A DNA stretch of 64,000 nucleotides, taken from Phorcus lineatus. Its lineage: Eukaryota; Mollusca; Gastropoda; Trochida; Trochidae. Positions 24,756-34,785 of this stretch are shown one piece after another (position 1 is the first letter of the stretch; each line of letters begins with the position of its first letter). The translations under genes were made by a program, and so were the position numbers. Where the stretch lies: assembly GCA_921293015.1 (NCBI GenBank), contig OV121088.1, positions 4,916,382 through 4,980,381 of the forward strand. Reading direction: 5' to 3'. The notes under the pieces were generated by a model. The model saw nothing but the letters and a program-made list of their open reading frames with translations. It had not been told where the DNA came from and did no database searches.

Positions 24756-25700
24756 ATGTCTAGCCGCGACAGAAAACAGGGTAAAGGTGGAAAACCAACA
24801 ACAGCTCGAAGCTCGAGCGAGAAGAGAAAACCATCAGGCTCTCCCACGGACTCCGTACCACCTAAGTCACATAAGCCGCTTATACAGTCGACAGTGTTCA
24901 ACTTCACAAGTACACCGAAGCAGCCATCTCAACAGCAAGATCAACAGTTGCAACAGGTAGATCAGCCATCTACAGAGCCAGGGAGTCCCAGTCAGTCGGC
25001 GGAGATTTCTTATCCCTCTACCCTGTTCAACTTTATTGACGAAGTGTCTGTAGATGTACTGACTACGAAACTGGCATCTGCGCTTATGCTTCCACAGCTT
25101 CAACAGAAGTTTCACTTGGCGTTTTTCGAAGTGGCAAAGGAGGTAATTTCGAATCTAATCGAAAGGGAGATTGAACCAATGCAGAAGGAGATTTCAACGC
25201 TAAGGAAAGAACTACAGGAGACGAGGGAAGAACTGCACATGAGGACGGACGAGCTGGAACAGTACAGCAGACGAAATTCATTGAGGATCAGCGGTGTTTC
25301 AGAAACAGAGGACGAGAACATCGAAAAAGTCACCCTGGATGTGCTGAAGAAGGTTAACTCCAAGATATCTCTATCCGATCTCGACAGGTGCCACCGGGTA
25401 GGCAGGCGATCACCAGGACGCAAGAGGCAGATAATTGTAAAGTTTGTGAGTTACTTTGACAGGAACAAGGTGTACACCAACAGGAGGAAACTACGCGACA
25501 GTATGGAACATATATTCATAAACGAGGACCTCACACAATATCGGAGCAAGTTGTTCAACATGGCCAGAGACTTGAAACGAGCCCGGTGGATAGAGAACAC
25601 TTGGACAAAGGACGGTAGGATCTTTGTTTTGGAACAGCCAGAAGGAGCGACGAAAGTTGTGTTTTCAAAGCAGGATCTAAATGCTTATGTGCGCGCATAG
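24756..25700 (+). CDS. ORF1: LINE ORF1 protein (coiled-coil RNA-binding protein)
   Basis: This 314-residue protein would coat the LINE RNA and help form the ribonucleoprotein used for target-primed reverse transcription. Residues 1-95 are low-complexity, rich in Ser, Pro, Gln and Lys and probably disordered (QPSQQQDQQLQQ). Residues about 125-172 form a heptad-like charged coiled coil (MQKEISTLRKELQETREEL). Residues about 173-235 resemble the RRM-type domain of L1-like ORF1 proteins, with EQYSRRNSLRISGV and DRCHRVGRRSPGRKRQIIVK. The C-terminal part (236-295) contains IFINEDLTQYRSKLF and WTKDGRIFVLEQ, as in the small C-terminal domain. The start is the first ATG after a 150-bp leader. ORF2 follows 422 bp downstream in a different frame. 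There are no stops or frameshifts. Confidence 0.88.
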   Translation: MSSRDRKQGKGGKPTTARSSSEKRKPSGSPTDSVPPKSHKPLIQSTVFNFTSTPKQPSQQQDQQLQQVDQPSTEPGSPSQSAEISYPSTLFNFIDEVSVDVLTTKLASALMLPQLQQKFHLAFFEVAKEVISNLIEREIEPMQKEISTLRKELQETREELHMRTDELEQYSRRNSLRISGVSETEDENIEKVTLDVLKKVNSKISLSDLDRCHRVGRRSPGRKRQIIVKFVSYFDRNKVYTNRRKLRDSMEHIFINEDLTQYRSKLFNMARDLKRARWIENTWTKDGRIFVLEQPEGATKVVFSKQDLNAYVRA

Positions 25701-26122
25701 TGTGTTGTGACCTGACTGGAATCGTTATTTGAACTGTAAGTTATATTTTAAATTGTATATATATTGAAATGTGTAACGGTGTCATTCTACAGTCAGAATT
25801 GTAAATACTCGATCATGTTTTAAGTTGTTTTCAGTTGTTGTGTATGTAATGCACACCTCTTATTAGATCCACATGAGTCTAACTTCCGCCATGCTAACGT
25901 CTCTTTCTGTACCATATTTCGTTATCATTTATTTTGTATGTACTTTTCACCCCATTAGTCTATCTCTGTTTCTATCACAAAGTATTGAATATGTTAGAGC
26001 TTGGTCTGTACTTCCTAACAAAGTCTGTATTTTACAAATTGATGTGCTTGTGTATTACATTGAACTATCCCGATTTTCACTCCACGCTTTGCATATTTTC
26101 CAATCCAGATACTTATTAGATA
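25701..26122 (+). other. Inter-ORF spacer of the LINE
   Basis: These 422 bp between ORF1 stop and ORF2 start are rich in T and contain short chance frames. ORF2 must be reached by reinitiation, internal entry or a separate transcript. Nothing in the spacer decides which. Confidence 0.6.
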
Positions 26123-29100
26123 ATGGGTAGTCATATAGTTCAACATCGCGTGGCGATCGGGACATTTCATTGTAAGACATGTTGTAAGTGTATGCGCCTA
26201 CTTAGATCATGGCAATTGTTTACGTCTTGTTACTTTCAACGCTTTGGTACGCCTTTGTTTGAATTACGAAATATGTGTTCCTTACTGTCTGTATCATGTA
26301 AGACAAGCATTGTATTCACAGTTCTCTGCGTGCTACAAAGCCAATTCCGTAATACTAGTGTGATATTTCTACTACTATTGTTGCTACAGCTGTCTGGTGA
26401 TATTGAAAGTAATCCAGGTCCAAACGAACCACATTACAAAAACTTGTCAATATTTCATTTGAATACTAGAAGCATAAGGCATAAATTAGAGTATCTTAGC
26501 GAGTATCTTTCGGAAAATGAAATTGTTGGTTTTACAGAAACTCATTTAGATAGTAATGTTACAAGCGATTCATTAAAATGGTCTGGTTACCATGAACCAT
26601 TACGCAAAGACAGAAGTTCATTTGGAGGCGGAGTTATGCTTTATATAAAAAATTCATTAGCATATAAACGAATGTACGATTTCGAAAATATAATTGACGA
26701 AACAATTTGGGTACAGTTATATTTGCCTGTCAAACCACTTATAATTTGTTTGGCATACAGACCTGAGTATAATTCTTTGGATTTTTGGAATAGACTTGAT
26801 ACATATCTTGAAAATGCCATAGACATCACAAGTAAAGTTATTATCATTGGTGATTTAAATGCAGATCTTCTTTCAAGTAGAGGCAATAAACTCAGAGATA
26901 TAATGATTAATAAAAATTTGAATAATGTTATTACAGAACCAACAAGAGTTACACGTTACTCTAGTACTTTGATTGATCCAGTTATTGTCAGTGAAGATAT
27001 AAAGACTGTTGATTGTGGAGTTACTGATTTCGATAGTGCTATTAGCGACCACAAAGGTACTTACATCACCTTAACTAAAACAGTAAATACCAAAATGGCT
27101 TATACCAGAGAAGTGTTGTGTTACAAACAAGGCGACTATACTTCATTGAATGATTCTATCACAGAAACAAATTGGAATGAATTGTTACACAATTGCAAAG
27201 ATGTTAACGAAGCTTGTGACAAATTTTATAGAAAATTTAATTCATTTCTGAAATCTTTTATCCCTACAAAGACTGTTACTATTCGACCAAATGATAAACC
27301 GTGGTTTGATTCCAAATTAAGAAAAGAGTGTAGGAAGAGAGACAGATTGCGAAAAAAGGCAAATAGAACAAAATCTTTATCAGATATTACAAAATTCAAA
27401 AAACAACGACAAAAAGTTAATAATATGAAATATCATGCCAAAGAAAACTTTTATGCAAATATTGATAATTTTCTTCTTGACTCGTATATTGAAAACAAGT
27501 GTTCATATTGGAAACTGCTGCGATATTTAGTGAAGCAATCTGGCTCTAGTACCTGTATACCTCCTCTCAAATGTAAGGATGATAACAATAGTCCAACGTG
27601 CTTTTCAGATTTTGAAAAGGCTGAGAGATTAAATGAATATTTCCAATCAATATCAACTTTGGATAATAATAATGTTTGTTTACCTGCATTTAATAAGCGA
27701 ACGAGCGCTATTTTTGATTCTCTTATTATTACAAAAGGTGAAATCGAAGATGTCATTAAATGTTTACATGTGAAAAAAGCATCTGGTCCAGACAGAATAA
27801 GCCATCAGTTGTTACAGAGTATTGTATACTCAATAAGTGACGTGTTGTGTTTATTGTTCAATATGTCTTTGCAAACTTGTGTGTATCCCCTCGAATGGAA
27901 AGTTGCCAATGTTATGCCTCTTTTCAAGAAAGGGGATCCTACTCTGGCGTCTAACTATAGACCAATTTCACTTATCAGTTGTGTTGGTAAAGTTTTTGAA
28001 AGAGTTGTTTTTAAGCACCTGTTTAATTATTTCCATACAAACATGCTTTTATATAAATATCAATCTGGCTTCCAGCCTGGACATTCAACTGTACATCAGC
28101 TAATTGAAATATATCATCAGATTTGTGAATCTTTAGATAGAAAGGAAAATTACTGTATGGTGTTTTGTGATGTGTCGAAAGCATTTGATAGAGTGTGGCA
28201 TAGAGGTTTATTACTAAAATTAGAGAAATATGGTATAACAGGTCAGCTATTAGGGTGGATAAAAAGTTATATAAGTAATCGCAGTCAAAGCGTGTTTGTC
28301 AATGGGTCAAGTTCTAAGCCGCGAACACTCCAAGCTGGTGTCCCACAAGGGTCAGTACTAGGCCCATTCTTGTTTATTGTGTACATAAATGATATAGCTG
28401 ATGAGCTAGATTGTCTTACGAGGCTTTTTGCTGATGATTCTTCGCTTGGTTATTCATCAGTTGTCAATAGTGATATAGAAATTAAATTAAATGCTAATTT
28501 GTGCAAGCTTAACATGTGGGGTAAAAATTGGTTAATCAAATATAACCCTGATAAGACTGAAGCTGTGCTTTTCTCGCTTCAAAATACTAATGATAAGTTA
28601 CATCTTTATTTTGATGGAGTTGAAATAAGAATGGTTGAGATACATAAACATCTTGGTGTAATACTATCACAAAATGGGAAATGGGCGTACCATATCGAAA
28701 ATATCGTTACAAAGGCTGCAAAGATGGTAAACTCTCTTCGAAGTCTAAAATATGTGTTAGGTAGAAATACTCTCAATAGGATTTATATAATGTTTATTAG
28801 ACCACATCTTGAATACGCATGCGAAGTCTGGGATGGTTGTTCACAGGAATTAACCAATAAACTAGAGCAAGTTCAATTACAAGCAGCTAGGATTGTAACA
28901 GGATTGCCAAGATACGCATCACGGCAATTTCTTTACTTTGAAACTGGTTGGGAGCCTTTGCTAGAACGTCGTAGAAAAAGAAAATTAAATTTAATGTATA
29001 AAATCCAAAATAAAATGTCACCACAATACCTCGCAGAACTTCTTCCTCAAAATGTTGGTTCAAAAAGTAATTACAATTTACGTAACGCAAAAGATATTTC

Positions 29101-29596
29101 CATTCCATATTCAAGGCTTAAACATTCAGATGAATCGTTCTATCCATCAGCAATACGTTCATGGAACAATTTACCAGAGAATGTCCGTAAGTCAGAAAGC
29201 ATTTCAATTTTTAAAACATGTGTTACCAATAAGTATGTGTCTGCCCCAAAATATTTCTCATGCGGTAAAAGAAAATTTAATATTTTGCATACAAAATTGC
29301 GTTATGCTGTCAGTTCATTGAATTATGATTTATACAAATTTGGAATGAAGCCTGATACCAATTGTACTTGTGGATATTATGTTGAGAACTCCTATCATTT
29401 TTTCTTTGAATGTTCTCTGTACAAAAATGAGAGAAAAAACCTTATGTCATCAGTAAAGCGCATACTGCATACATCATGTATTTCAGTTACACTTCAGCTT
29501 TTGTTAGAGGGAAGTACAGACCTGTCATTTTGTCAAAATGTTAATATATTTGAGTTTGTTCAATTGTATATTCATGCTACCAAACGATTTGTGTAA
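26123..29596 (+). CDS. ORF2: LINE ORF2 polyprotein: 2A-like leader, APE endonuclease, reverse transcriptase
   Basis: This 1157-residue protein nicks target DNA and copies the LINE RNA into it. A Cys-rich hydrophobic leader (1-91) ends in the 2A-like motif GDIESNPGP (92-100), where ribosomes are expected to skip between Gly99 and Pro100. The endonuclease spans about 106-320, with FHLNTRSI, ETHLD (Glu139), GDLNAD (243-248) and SDH (His310). The reverse transcriptase spans about 550-800: KASGPDRIS, NYRPISLISCVGKVFER, DVSKAFDRVWH (683-693), AGVPQGSVLGP (738-748) and the catalytic FADD (769-772). A conserved C-terminal region (EYACEVWDG, LERRRKRKLNLMYKIQ, WNNLPENVRKS) ends with a C-x-C-x8-H-x4-C knuckle (1081-1097). 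No RNase H is seen. The frame is intact; the first ATG is used, and Met51 is an alternative. All catalytic residues I can check are present. Confidence 0.93.
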   Translation: MGSHIVQHRVAIGTFHCKTCCKCMRLLRSWQLFTSCYFQRFGTPLFELRNMCSLLSVSCKTSIVFTVLCVLQSQFRNTSVIFLLLLLLQLSGDIESNPGPNEPHYKNLSIFHLNTRSIRHKLEYLSEYLSENEIVGFTETHLDSNVTSDSLKWSGYHEPLRKDRSSFGGGVMLYIKNSLAYKRMYDFENIIDETIWVQLYLPVKPLIICLAYRPEYNSLDFWNRLDTYLENAIDITSKVIIIGDLNADLLSSRGNKLRDIMINKNLNNVITEPTRVTRYSSTLIDPVIVSEDIKTVDCGVTDFDSAISDHKGTYITLTKTVNTKMAYTREVLCYKQGDYTSLNDSITETNWNELLHNCKDVNEACDKFYRKFNSFLKSFIPTKTVTIRPNDKPWFDSKLRKECRKRDRLRKKANRTKSLSDITKFKKQRQKVNNMKYHAKENFYANIDNFLLDSYIENKCSYWKLLRYLVKQSGSSTCIPPLKCKDDNNSPTCFSDFEKAERLNEYFQSISTLDNNNVCLPAFNKRTSAIFDSLIITKGEIEDVIKCLHVKKASGPDRISHQLLQSIVYSISDVLCLLFNMSLQTCVYPLEWKVANVMPLFKKGDPTLASNYRPISLISCVGKVFERVVFKHLFNYFHTNMLLYKYQSGFQPGHSTVHQLIEIYHQICESLDRKENYCMVFCDVSKAFDRVWHRGLLLKLEKYGITGQLLGWIKSYISNRSQSVFVNGSSSKPRTLQAGVPQGSVLGPFLFIVYINDIADELDCLTRLFADDSSLGYSSVVNSDIEIKLNANLCKLNMWGKNWLIKYNPDKTEAVLFSLQNTNDKLHLYFDGVEIRMVEIHKHLGVILSQNGKWAYHIENIVTKAAKMVNSLRSLKYVLGRNTLNRIYIMFIRPHLEYACEVWDGCSQELTNKLEQVQLQAARIVTGLPRYASRQFLYFETGWEPLLERRRKRKLNLMYKIQNKMSPQYLAELLPQNVGSKSNYNLRNAKDISIPYSRLKHSDESFYPSAIRSWNNLPENVRKSESISIFKTCVTNKYVSAPKYFSCGKRKFNILHTKLRYAVSSLNYDLYKFGMKPDTNCTCGYYVENSYHFFFECSLYKNERKNLMSSVKRILHTSCISVTLQLLLEGSTDLSFCQNVNIFEFVQLYIHATKRFV
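26396..26422 (+). other. 2A-like ribosome-skipping motif in ORF2
   Basis: Residues 92-100 of ORF2 read GDIESNPGP, a full match to the D-(V/I)-E-x-N-P-G-P consensus, preceded by the hydrophobic stretch IFLLLLLLQLS. 2A peptides make the ribosome skip the Gly-Pro bond, releasing the upstream peptide and continuing translation. Similar 2A sequences at the N-terminus of ORF2 are known in several animal APE-type LINEs. Here it would split a 99-residue leader from the enzyme. Confidence 0.88.
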
Positions 29597-29780
29597 CAAA
29601 TTAGTGTTTCATTTTTTCCTTTCTTCTTTGCTATTCTTCTTCCTACAACCTTTTCTTGTTCAGTATCTGTCATCATTTTATGATGGAAATGTATGATATT
29701 GTAAATACCAAGGAGAGGGTATCCTAAGTTGGAGAACTTGTTCCCAATCCGTTTCTTCATGAATAAAATATGTTTAAATC
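29597..29780 (+). other. LINE 3' UTR
   Basis: 184 bp between the ORF2 stop and the right target-site duplication, with an AATAAA at about 29762. This end would be the substrate recognised by the LINE's own reverse transcriptase. It shares no obvious tail with the SINEs in the window. Confidence 0.6.
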
Positions 29781-29790
29781 ATATATAACA
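29781..29790. repeat. Target-site duplication, right copy (ATATATAACA)
   Basis: Identical to 24543-24552. Confidence 0.8.
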
Positions 29791-30260
29791 CACATTTTCC
29801 AGATTCGATTTGGACTGTTTGATCGTATAGCTCTGTATCTAAGAATGTCATGTCTTAAGAGCAGCTGTTTCTCTTGTATACAAGATTCATATTTTCTTAT
29901 TCGTTCATTTACAATGGAGGACCAAGCAGATTTAGACGGCAACGTGGATTTAAAAACATAATCATGCAATAAATGTGACATGCCATATTTATGTACAGTT
30001 CTAATAATATTATACACAGGAGACATAGAACATTTCGTGGTATTGTAAGTGTCATACAACTGTAGAATACAGCCAATAAATACCTGTTTGAAATAAAAAT
30101 ATTTTCCTGATCTACACAATTTTCCAACGAAGAGAAGAACTTGCTTGTCGATATATCCCTGTACAGAGATGAGATTAAGAGTATCTATACAGGCAGGCCT
30201 TGGTGTATGTTTAGGTAGACCCTGAACTCTTCTGCTAAAATATCGTTGGATAATTTGATT
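29791..30260 (-). pseudogene. 5' part of the older LINE ORF2, interrupted by the young LINE
   Basis: On the minus strand the frame reads RRVQGLPKHTPRPACIDTLN, then YIDKQVLLFVGKLCRS, FKQVFIGCILQL, and PSKSAWSSIVNERIRKYE. This is the region that follows the reverse transcriptase in CR1/L2-type ORF2 proteins. It ends at the target-site duplication in codons for Val-Ile-Tyr. The same three codons open the other half at 24551-24543 in the same phase. The 5' side appears truncated near 30260-30280, where a short AAATCAAATC-type repeat begins, so the reverse transcriptase domain itself is missing. Confidence 0.8.
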
Positions 30261-31850
30261 TGATTTGAATTTTGATTTGATCGGAGGTGAACGAGATAAC
30301 AACATACTTTAACCCTGAATTATTGCGGGTGAACGTCCAACAGCTGGTCAAGTTTACGATATCCTTCATTAACATCTTTAAATGAACATCTCCTTCATTA
30401 ACATCATTAAATGAACATCTTTCCTCATTTTAAAATTGCTTGAGGATGACTAAAGTCCAAATCAGTAAATTTTATCTTGAAATTGAACCTCGATCGACGT
30501 TTCAAAAGTATGGTTAGTATTTATGGGTTTTTTTTCTATCAAAACGTTATGGCTGTTTGGTCATAGCTTTCACGTTTGAGTTCATTGTCGATAATGTAGC
30601 AAGAGAAATACTTCATCAACAACTATTTAGAAATTTCTTTAAAGTTTACACACATGCCCTTTCTTAAACACACATCTTCAAATTGATTTTTCCTAACTTG
30701 AATCTGACTACAAGGTCTCCTATTATCATATTGTCTTAAAGGGCTCAAAGCATGAGATAATTTGTATCATAAATGTTGAACATGTCATATGTAATGGAAA
30801 TCTAACAGCATTACAGTTTTAGGGTACTCTATTCAGCATTGTTTCTTATTTCGTTAAACATTTCATCCTTTGATATGTATAGTGTGTCATGATTATACTA
30901 AGTCCCATGGTAATAGAAAAAGATATATGAAATTAGGGTCAGTCCAAAAACAAAGGAAACAAAATCTAGTTACAGTTTTCCTGAAAACCAAGTCACTATC
31001 ACAAGTTAAAAAACACAATTCAAAAACATTCTGACAGTAACCAAATAGTACATTACTGACAGAAAATTCAGCTGTCAGTAAGCGTGATTCTGTTAGAGTT
31101 CATTTAGATCAGATATTTCATTTAAAATGCTTGTTATTACCAAATCTTAGGCTTTGACATAGTTTGATCAAATTTTGTGGCGTGATGATGGTTGTCTTCT
31201 TCTTGCTGAACCAACATGATTATGGTCGTTGGTTCTCTTTGAACGTGAAGTTTTTTAATCAAAATGTTGGTTATGGTAATGGCTACCTGATGCCCTAGCT
31301 AAATTATAGTTGTAATTGAGAAAACAGAGAAGATAAAATAATGAAACCTTTTTTGTCATTATTAAAACCGTTTTTTTGTACACGATTTATTTGTACCGTA
31401 TATTATCATCATTCACTTAATAGATAAGTTAACCATTATAATAACTCCACTGACAAAGTCACTTGGCTGAGGATATAAAATTCTTTCACTTAAATTGCTT
31501 AGCATTCTGTCAGGCAGATAATTCGGTTATGCTATTGAGGCGATGCTTAAATCTCAGATGTAAATCATTTTGTCAAGGAAATTAGTTTATCAAAGACAAA
31601 TATGGCTTAGCCAAATTGCAACATTGCAACGATTATGATAATATTGTGATATATTTTGTCGTATTGTCTCTATTGATGCACTAACGTTCCTATGAATATA
31701 AATTGTAATGACAATAGATTACAGAGGCAGTCAACATCAATCATTAAAGTTTCGTATAAAAATTCAAGGAAATAATTTTACTTCCTTTACACCCCCAAAC
31801 ACTCCAACACTGCTTTAAATAATGACAAGTATGTGTGTGTACAAAGGACA
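30261..31850. other. AT-rich non-coding stretch
   Basis: It contains the short tandem at 30362-30419. No gene or transposon is recognised in the remainder. Confidence 0.45.
30362..30419 (+). repeat. Short tandem duplication, 2 x 29 bp
   Basis: TCCTTCATTAACATC followed by TTTAAATGAACATC occurs twice in a row with one difference. Confidence 0.9.
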
Positions 31851-32206
31851 GTATGGTTAAAGAATATACATAAATATATTAGTAATTGGATTAACTTTGA
31901 TTTAATAGTTTTCTTCTGATGATGGAATTGATCGATGTAACGAAGTTCTGGAAATATTAATACAGGTTACGTGTTTTGGTTTTATTAGTTTGCGCATAAA
32001 AAACTACAATGGAATTGTCGCTATGTGTATGGTAAAAGAATGTACATAAATATACTAGTACTTGGATTAACGCTGATTTATTAGGTTTATTTCTGTTGAT
32101 GGAATTGATCGATGTAACGAAGTGGTGGAAATATGAATACAGGCTAAGTGTTTTGGTTTTATTACTTTGCGTAAAAAAGTGGAAATGGAATTGTCGCTAT
32201 GTGAAT
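31851..32206 (+). repeat. Diverged direct duplication, 2 x about 178 bp
   Basis: 31851-32026 and 32027-32206 align along their whole length at about 85%. Shared blocks are ATGGAATTGATCGATGTAAC, GTGTTTTGGTTTTATTA and GGAATTGTCGCTATGTG. It is older than the 584-bp duplication at 12.1 kb. No ORF. Confidence 0.88.
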
Positions 32207-34477
32207 TAGGTTCATTTTAGAATTTCACTCACTCTTTAAAAATGACATTTTGTATGTTGTTTTCTTAAGGACAAATTCTATCTTAGATACACATCTGTTA
32301 AATTAAGCAGCTTTGGGCTGGCAGCGTGGAAAGGACATTACACGTGAATTTAGATTAACAAAATGTTCCCGTTCAAACAAGCAAAATATGACACTTCATT
32401 TAATATAATAATAACAATTTTATTAATGATAAATAAAAAGTTTAAACTATAGATATGGACTATTACAAATAAGCAATTCAAAACGAGTCAAAATAACAAA
32501 TCTAAATCTATAATCAGTGAAGTCCTTAGTCAAACAGAAGTTGATAAGTTGAATCTTTGCAGTTAAATACAAACAGGTGGACAAGAATGGCGCAGCGGAA
32601 TGATAAGGTAGATGTAGAAGGCAATATCTAAATGTGTGAATATAATAGATAGCCTTTATGTAAAGAATACATAGTTAAAAATACTTCCGTTTCAGGAGAG
32701 AACTCACAGCAGTGCAGAATTACATGGAAAGGAGGCAACTTTTAGTCATCGAACACTCTGAGCTAAACTAGCGTACATAATGAACATCTAAGTCTTAAAA
32801 AATAACATTCTCATAACACTTGTATACAGGAAAATGCAACTTGTAGGTTTTAATTATACGGATGTATAGGGACGCTTCTTTATTCTGAAAAGAACAATTA
32901 AAACATGTTCGTCTTGTCGTACAACTGTTCCCCGAATGCGTATTAATAGTCAGCCTTATGATGAATGACCAAACAGGATGAAAAACGCTAAAGTATGTGG
33001 GCAAATCAGGTGTTATAAAATGCTATGTTATCTAACCCATTAATAACAAGAGAGTATTCTACATGTTGGTGATGCGTGGTGTCTAGAGAAATAATTTCAT
33101 TTCTTGTCTCCTGCATTGATTGATTTAATCTATTTGCTTTGTACACGCCTACGATTGGTATTGAATAATGGCAAAGTATCATTGCTGTACTCGGAGAGAT
33201 TGCACAAACTATCCCCATGTATGTATTTGATTAGTGTTGATCGATGCAACCTTGCATAGCCTTTTTCGCAGTTCGAAATGAAAACATTAAATAAGGCTTC
33301 TTTAGGTTTTTAAGTTCCAAGAAATATCGTTCACATGTATGCCTCTTGATGATGTATATGTCCTTCAAAAATTAGAAATCTTAAAACATTTAGGCATATA
33401 CTGAATGTACCTAATGAAAGGACTATAGCTAATGGTGTATTTTCGCTAGTATTTCAGTTACAAAACAGAAATAAAACCCAACAGAGTAAGATGATAATCA
33501 CATTTGACCAATAATCTTGAAATTAATCCATATTTTCATATTTTATCAGATATGCTACCCCTTGCGCTGGTTTCAATTACTTCAAACTCTCGGTCGCCGA
33601 GTGTGCTCTAACAACTGTAACTAATATTAACTTAACTGCAAATTAGTCAGTCAGCTAGTGTGTTTTTTTTTATCTCGTTATAACTTTTCATTTAAATAGA
33701 ATAAAGGCTTTGTAAAAATATGTATTAGGAAAAAACAGAGGATGATCTTTACAGATTATTTAAACACGATTAACTTACCTGAACTGAACCATTCTATATT
33801 ATATAATTACACAATATACAAAATAGGGCATACAAGGTATCGCAGCTCTCATAATTAGATCGGCTTTATGCAACATTAGTTATTTGAAAAACGTGTAGTC
33901 AACAAATAATAACGACTGAGGATAACATTCTAAGGAAGAAAATAATATGACATTTTGGGACAAAGGTAAAGACATAATTAATGTATTATCGAACTCTTAA
34001 TTTAACCGTTTCTGTGAAATATGTAAAAATAATGCCACGCTGGGTTTCAACAACTAAAAAACAATCGAACACCCAATGAGTAACATTCATATAGATATTT
34101 AAGGTTTCCATGTCATATACTTTTCAAATAATGTTACGTTGAAGGCGAAAGTTATAATCTTTGGTCGTCTTTTTTCAACTTTAAATGAAATTTGGCACCC
34201 TTGGTTTTCAAGAAATGAAATTACATTTACAACCAAGAAGAGTGTTTATTTGATTAATAGCTTCCCGGAAATTGACCGATTTGGGAATGGGAATTTTACC
34301 CCCAATCATGAACATCAACACATATTCAGACCAAATTTTGAAGTTTCCAAGTCATGTAGTTTAGCGTAACATTATGGGAACATTTTCAGATGCACCGACG
34401 CACAGACAAGCACATCATTGAAACCCCCTGTCTTTGTTGTAAGTGGTATGATACAAGTGTATCAAATTGGAGCATTG
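32207..34477. other. Non-coding stretch
   Basis: Minus-strand frames at 32795-32893 (after a good acceptor, TTGTTCTTTTCAG) and 33006-33218 have plausible composition, but no motif, donor or partner could be settled, so neither is called as an exon. Confidence 0.4.
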
Positions 34478-34785
34478 AGGTGAGGTGAGGTGAGTTGGTG
34501 TTTAACGCCGCTTTCAAGAGTATTTCACTTATATCGCAGCTGCTAGTATTATTGCAGGGAGAAAGCCCGCAACACTATAGTGGCTATGCATTGCGGTGAA
34601 ACCTGCGAGCATCGGCTGCAACTAGCGAACAATGGGTGCTACTGCGCTGAATTTCAGTGTAGCATTGCACCCAAACCTGACTGCGTGTAGAACAGTTCTC
34701 TACCGCAGACAAAGTTGCCGAGCCCCTGGCGGGATTCGAACCACGGACCTCCTGATCCGAAGCCGAACGCGCTAACCACTGCGCT
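34478..34785 (-). mobile_element. tRNA-derived SINE, family A, complete copy
   Basis: Read on the minus strand it starts with an A box (TAGCGCAGTGG), has the anticodon-arm text TTCGGCTTCGGATCAGGAGG typical of tRNA-Arg, and a perfect B box (GGTTCGAATCC, complement of 34732-34742). The body includes GCTCGGCAACTTTGTCTGCGG, and the tail ends in GGCGTTAAACACCAACTCAC with a CTCAC tandem. AGCATTG lies on both sides (34471-34477 and 34786-34792) and fits a 7-bp target-site duplication. Partial copies occur at 14620 and 23742. Confidence 0.9.

Larger units (their letters stand above)
24553..29780 (+). mobile_element. Full-length APE-type LINE with intact ORF1 and ORF2
   Basis: A non-LTR retrotransposon of about 5.2 kb. 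It begins after the left target-site duplication with a short AT stretch and a 33-base T run, then a 150-bp 5' UTR, ORF1, a 422-bp inter-ORF spacer, ORF2 and a 184-bp 3' UTR ending GAATAAAATATG. The 3' end has no long A tail. Both ORFs are uninterrupted and a 10-bp target-site duplication is still visible, so the insertion is young and possibly still able to move. The endonuclease is of the apurinic type and no RNase H follows the reverse transcriptase, which points to the CR1/L2/Crack/Jockey side of LINE diversity. A tree would be needed to fix the clade. Confidence 0.9.

Noticed and set aside
33006-33218. 70-codon minus-strand frame with plausible composition
   Set aside because: No splice pair, motif or neighbouring exon could be fixed.
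34478-34785. Functional tRNA gene from the A and B boxes
   Set aside because: There is no acceptor stem, and the sequence continues into SINE body and tail. The same applies to 14620 and 37844.
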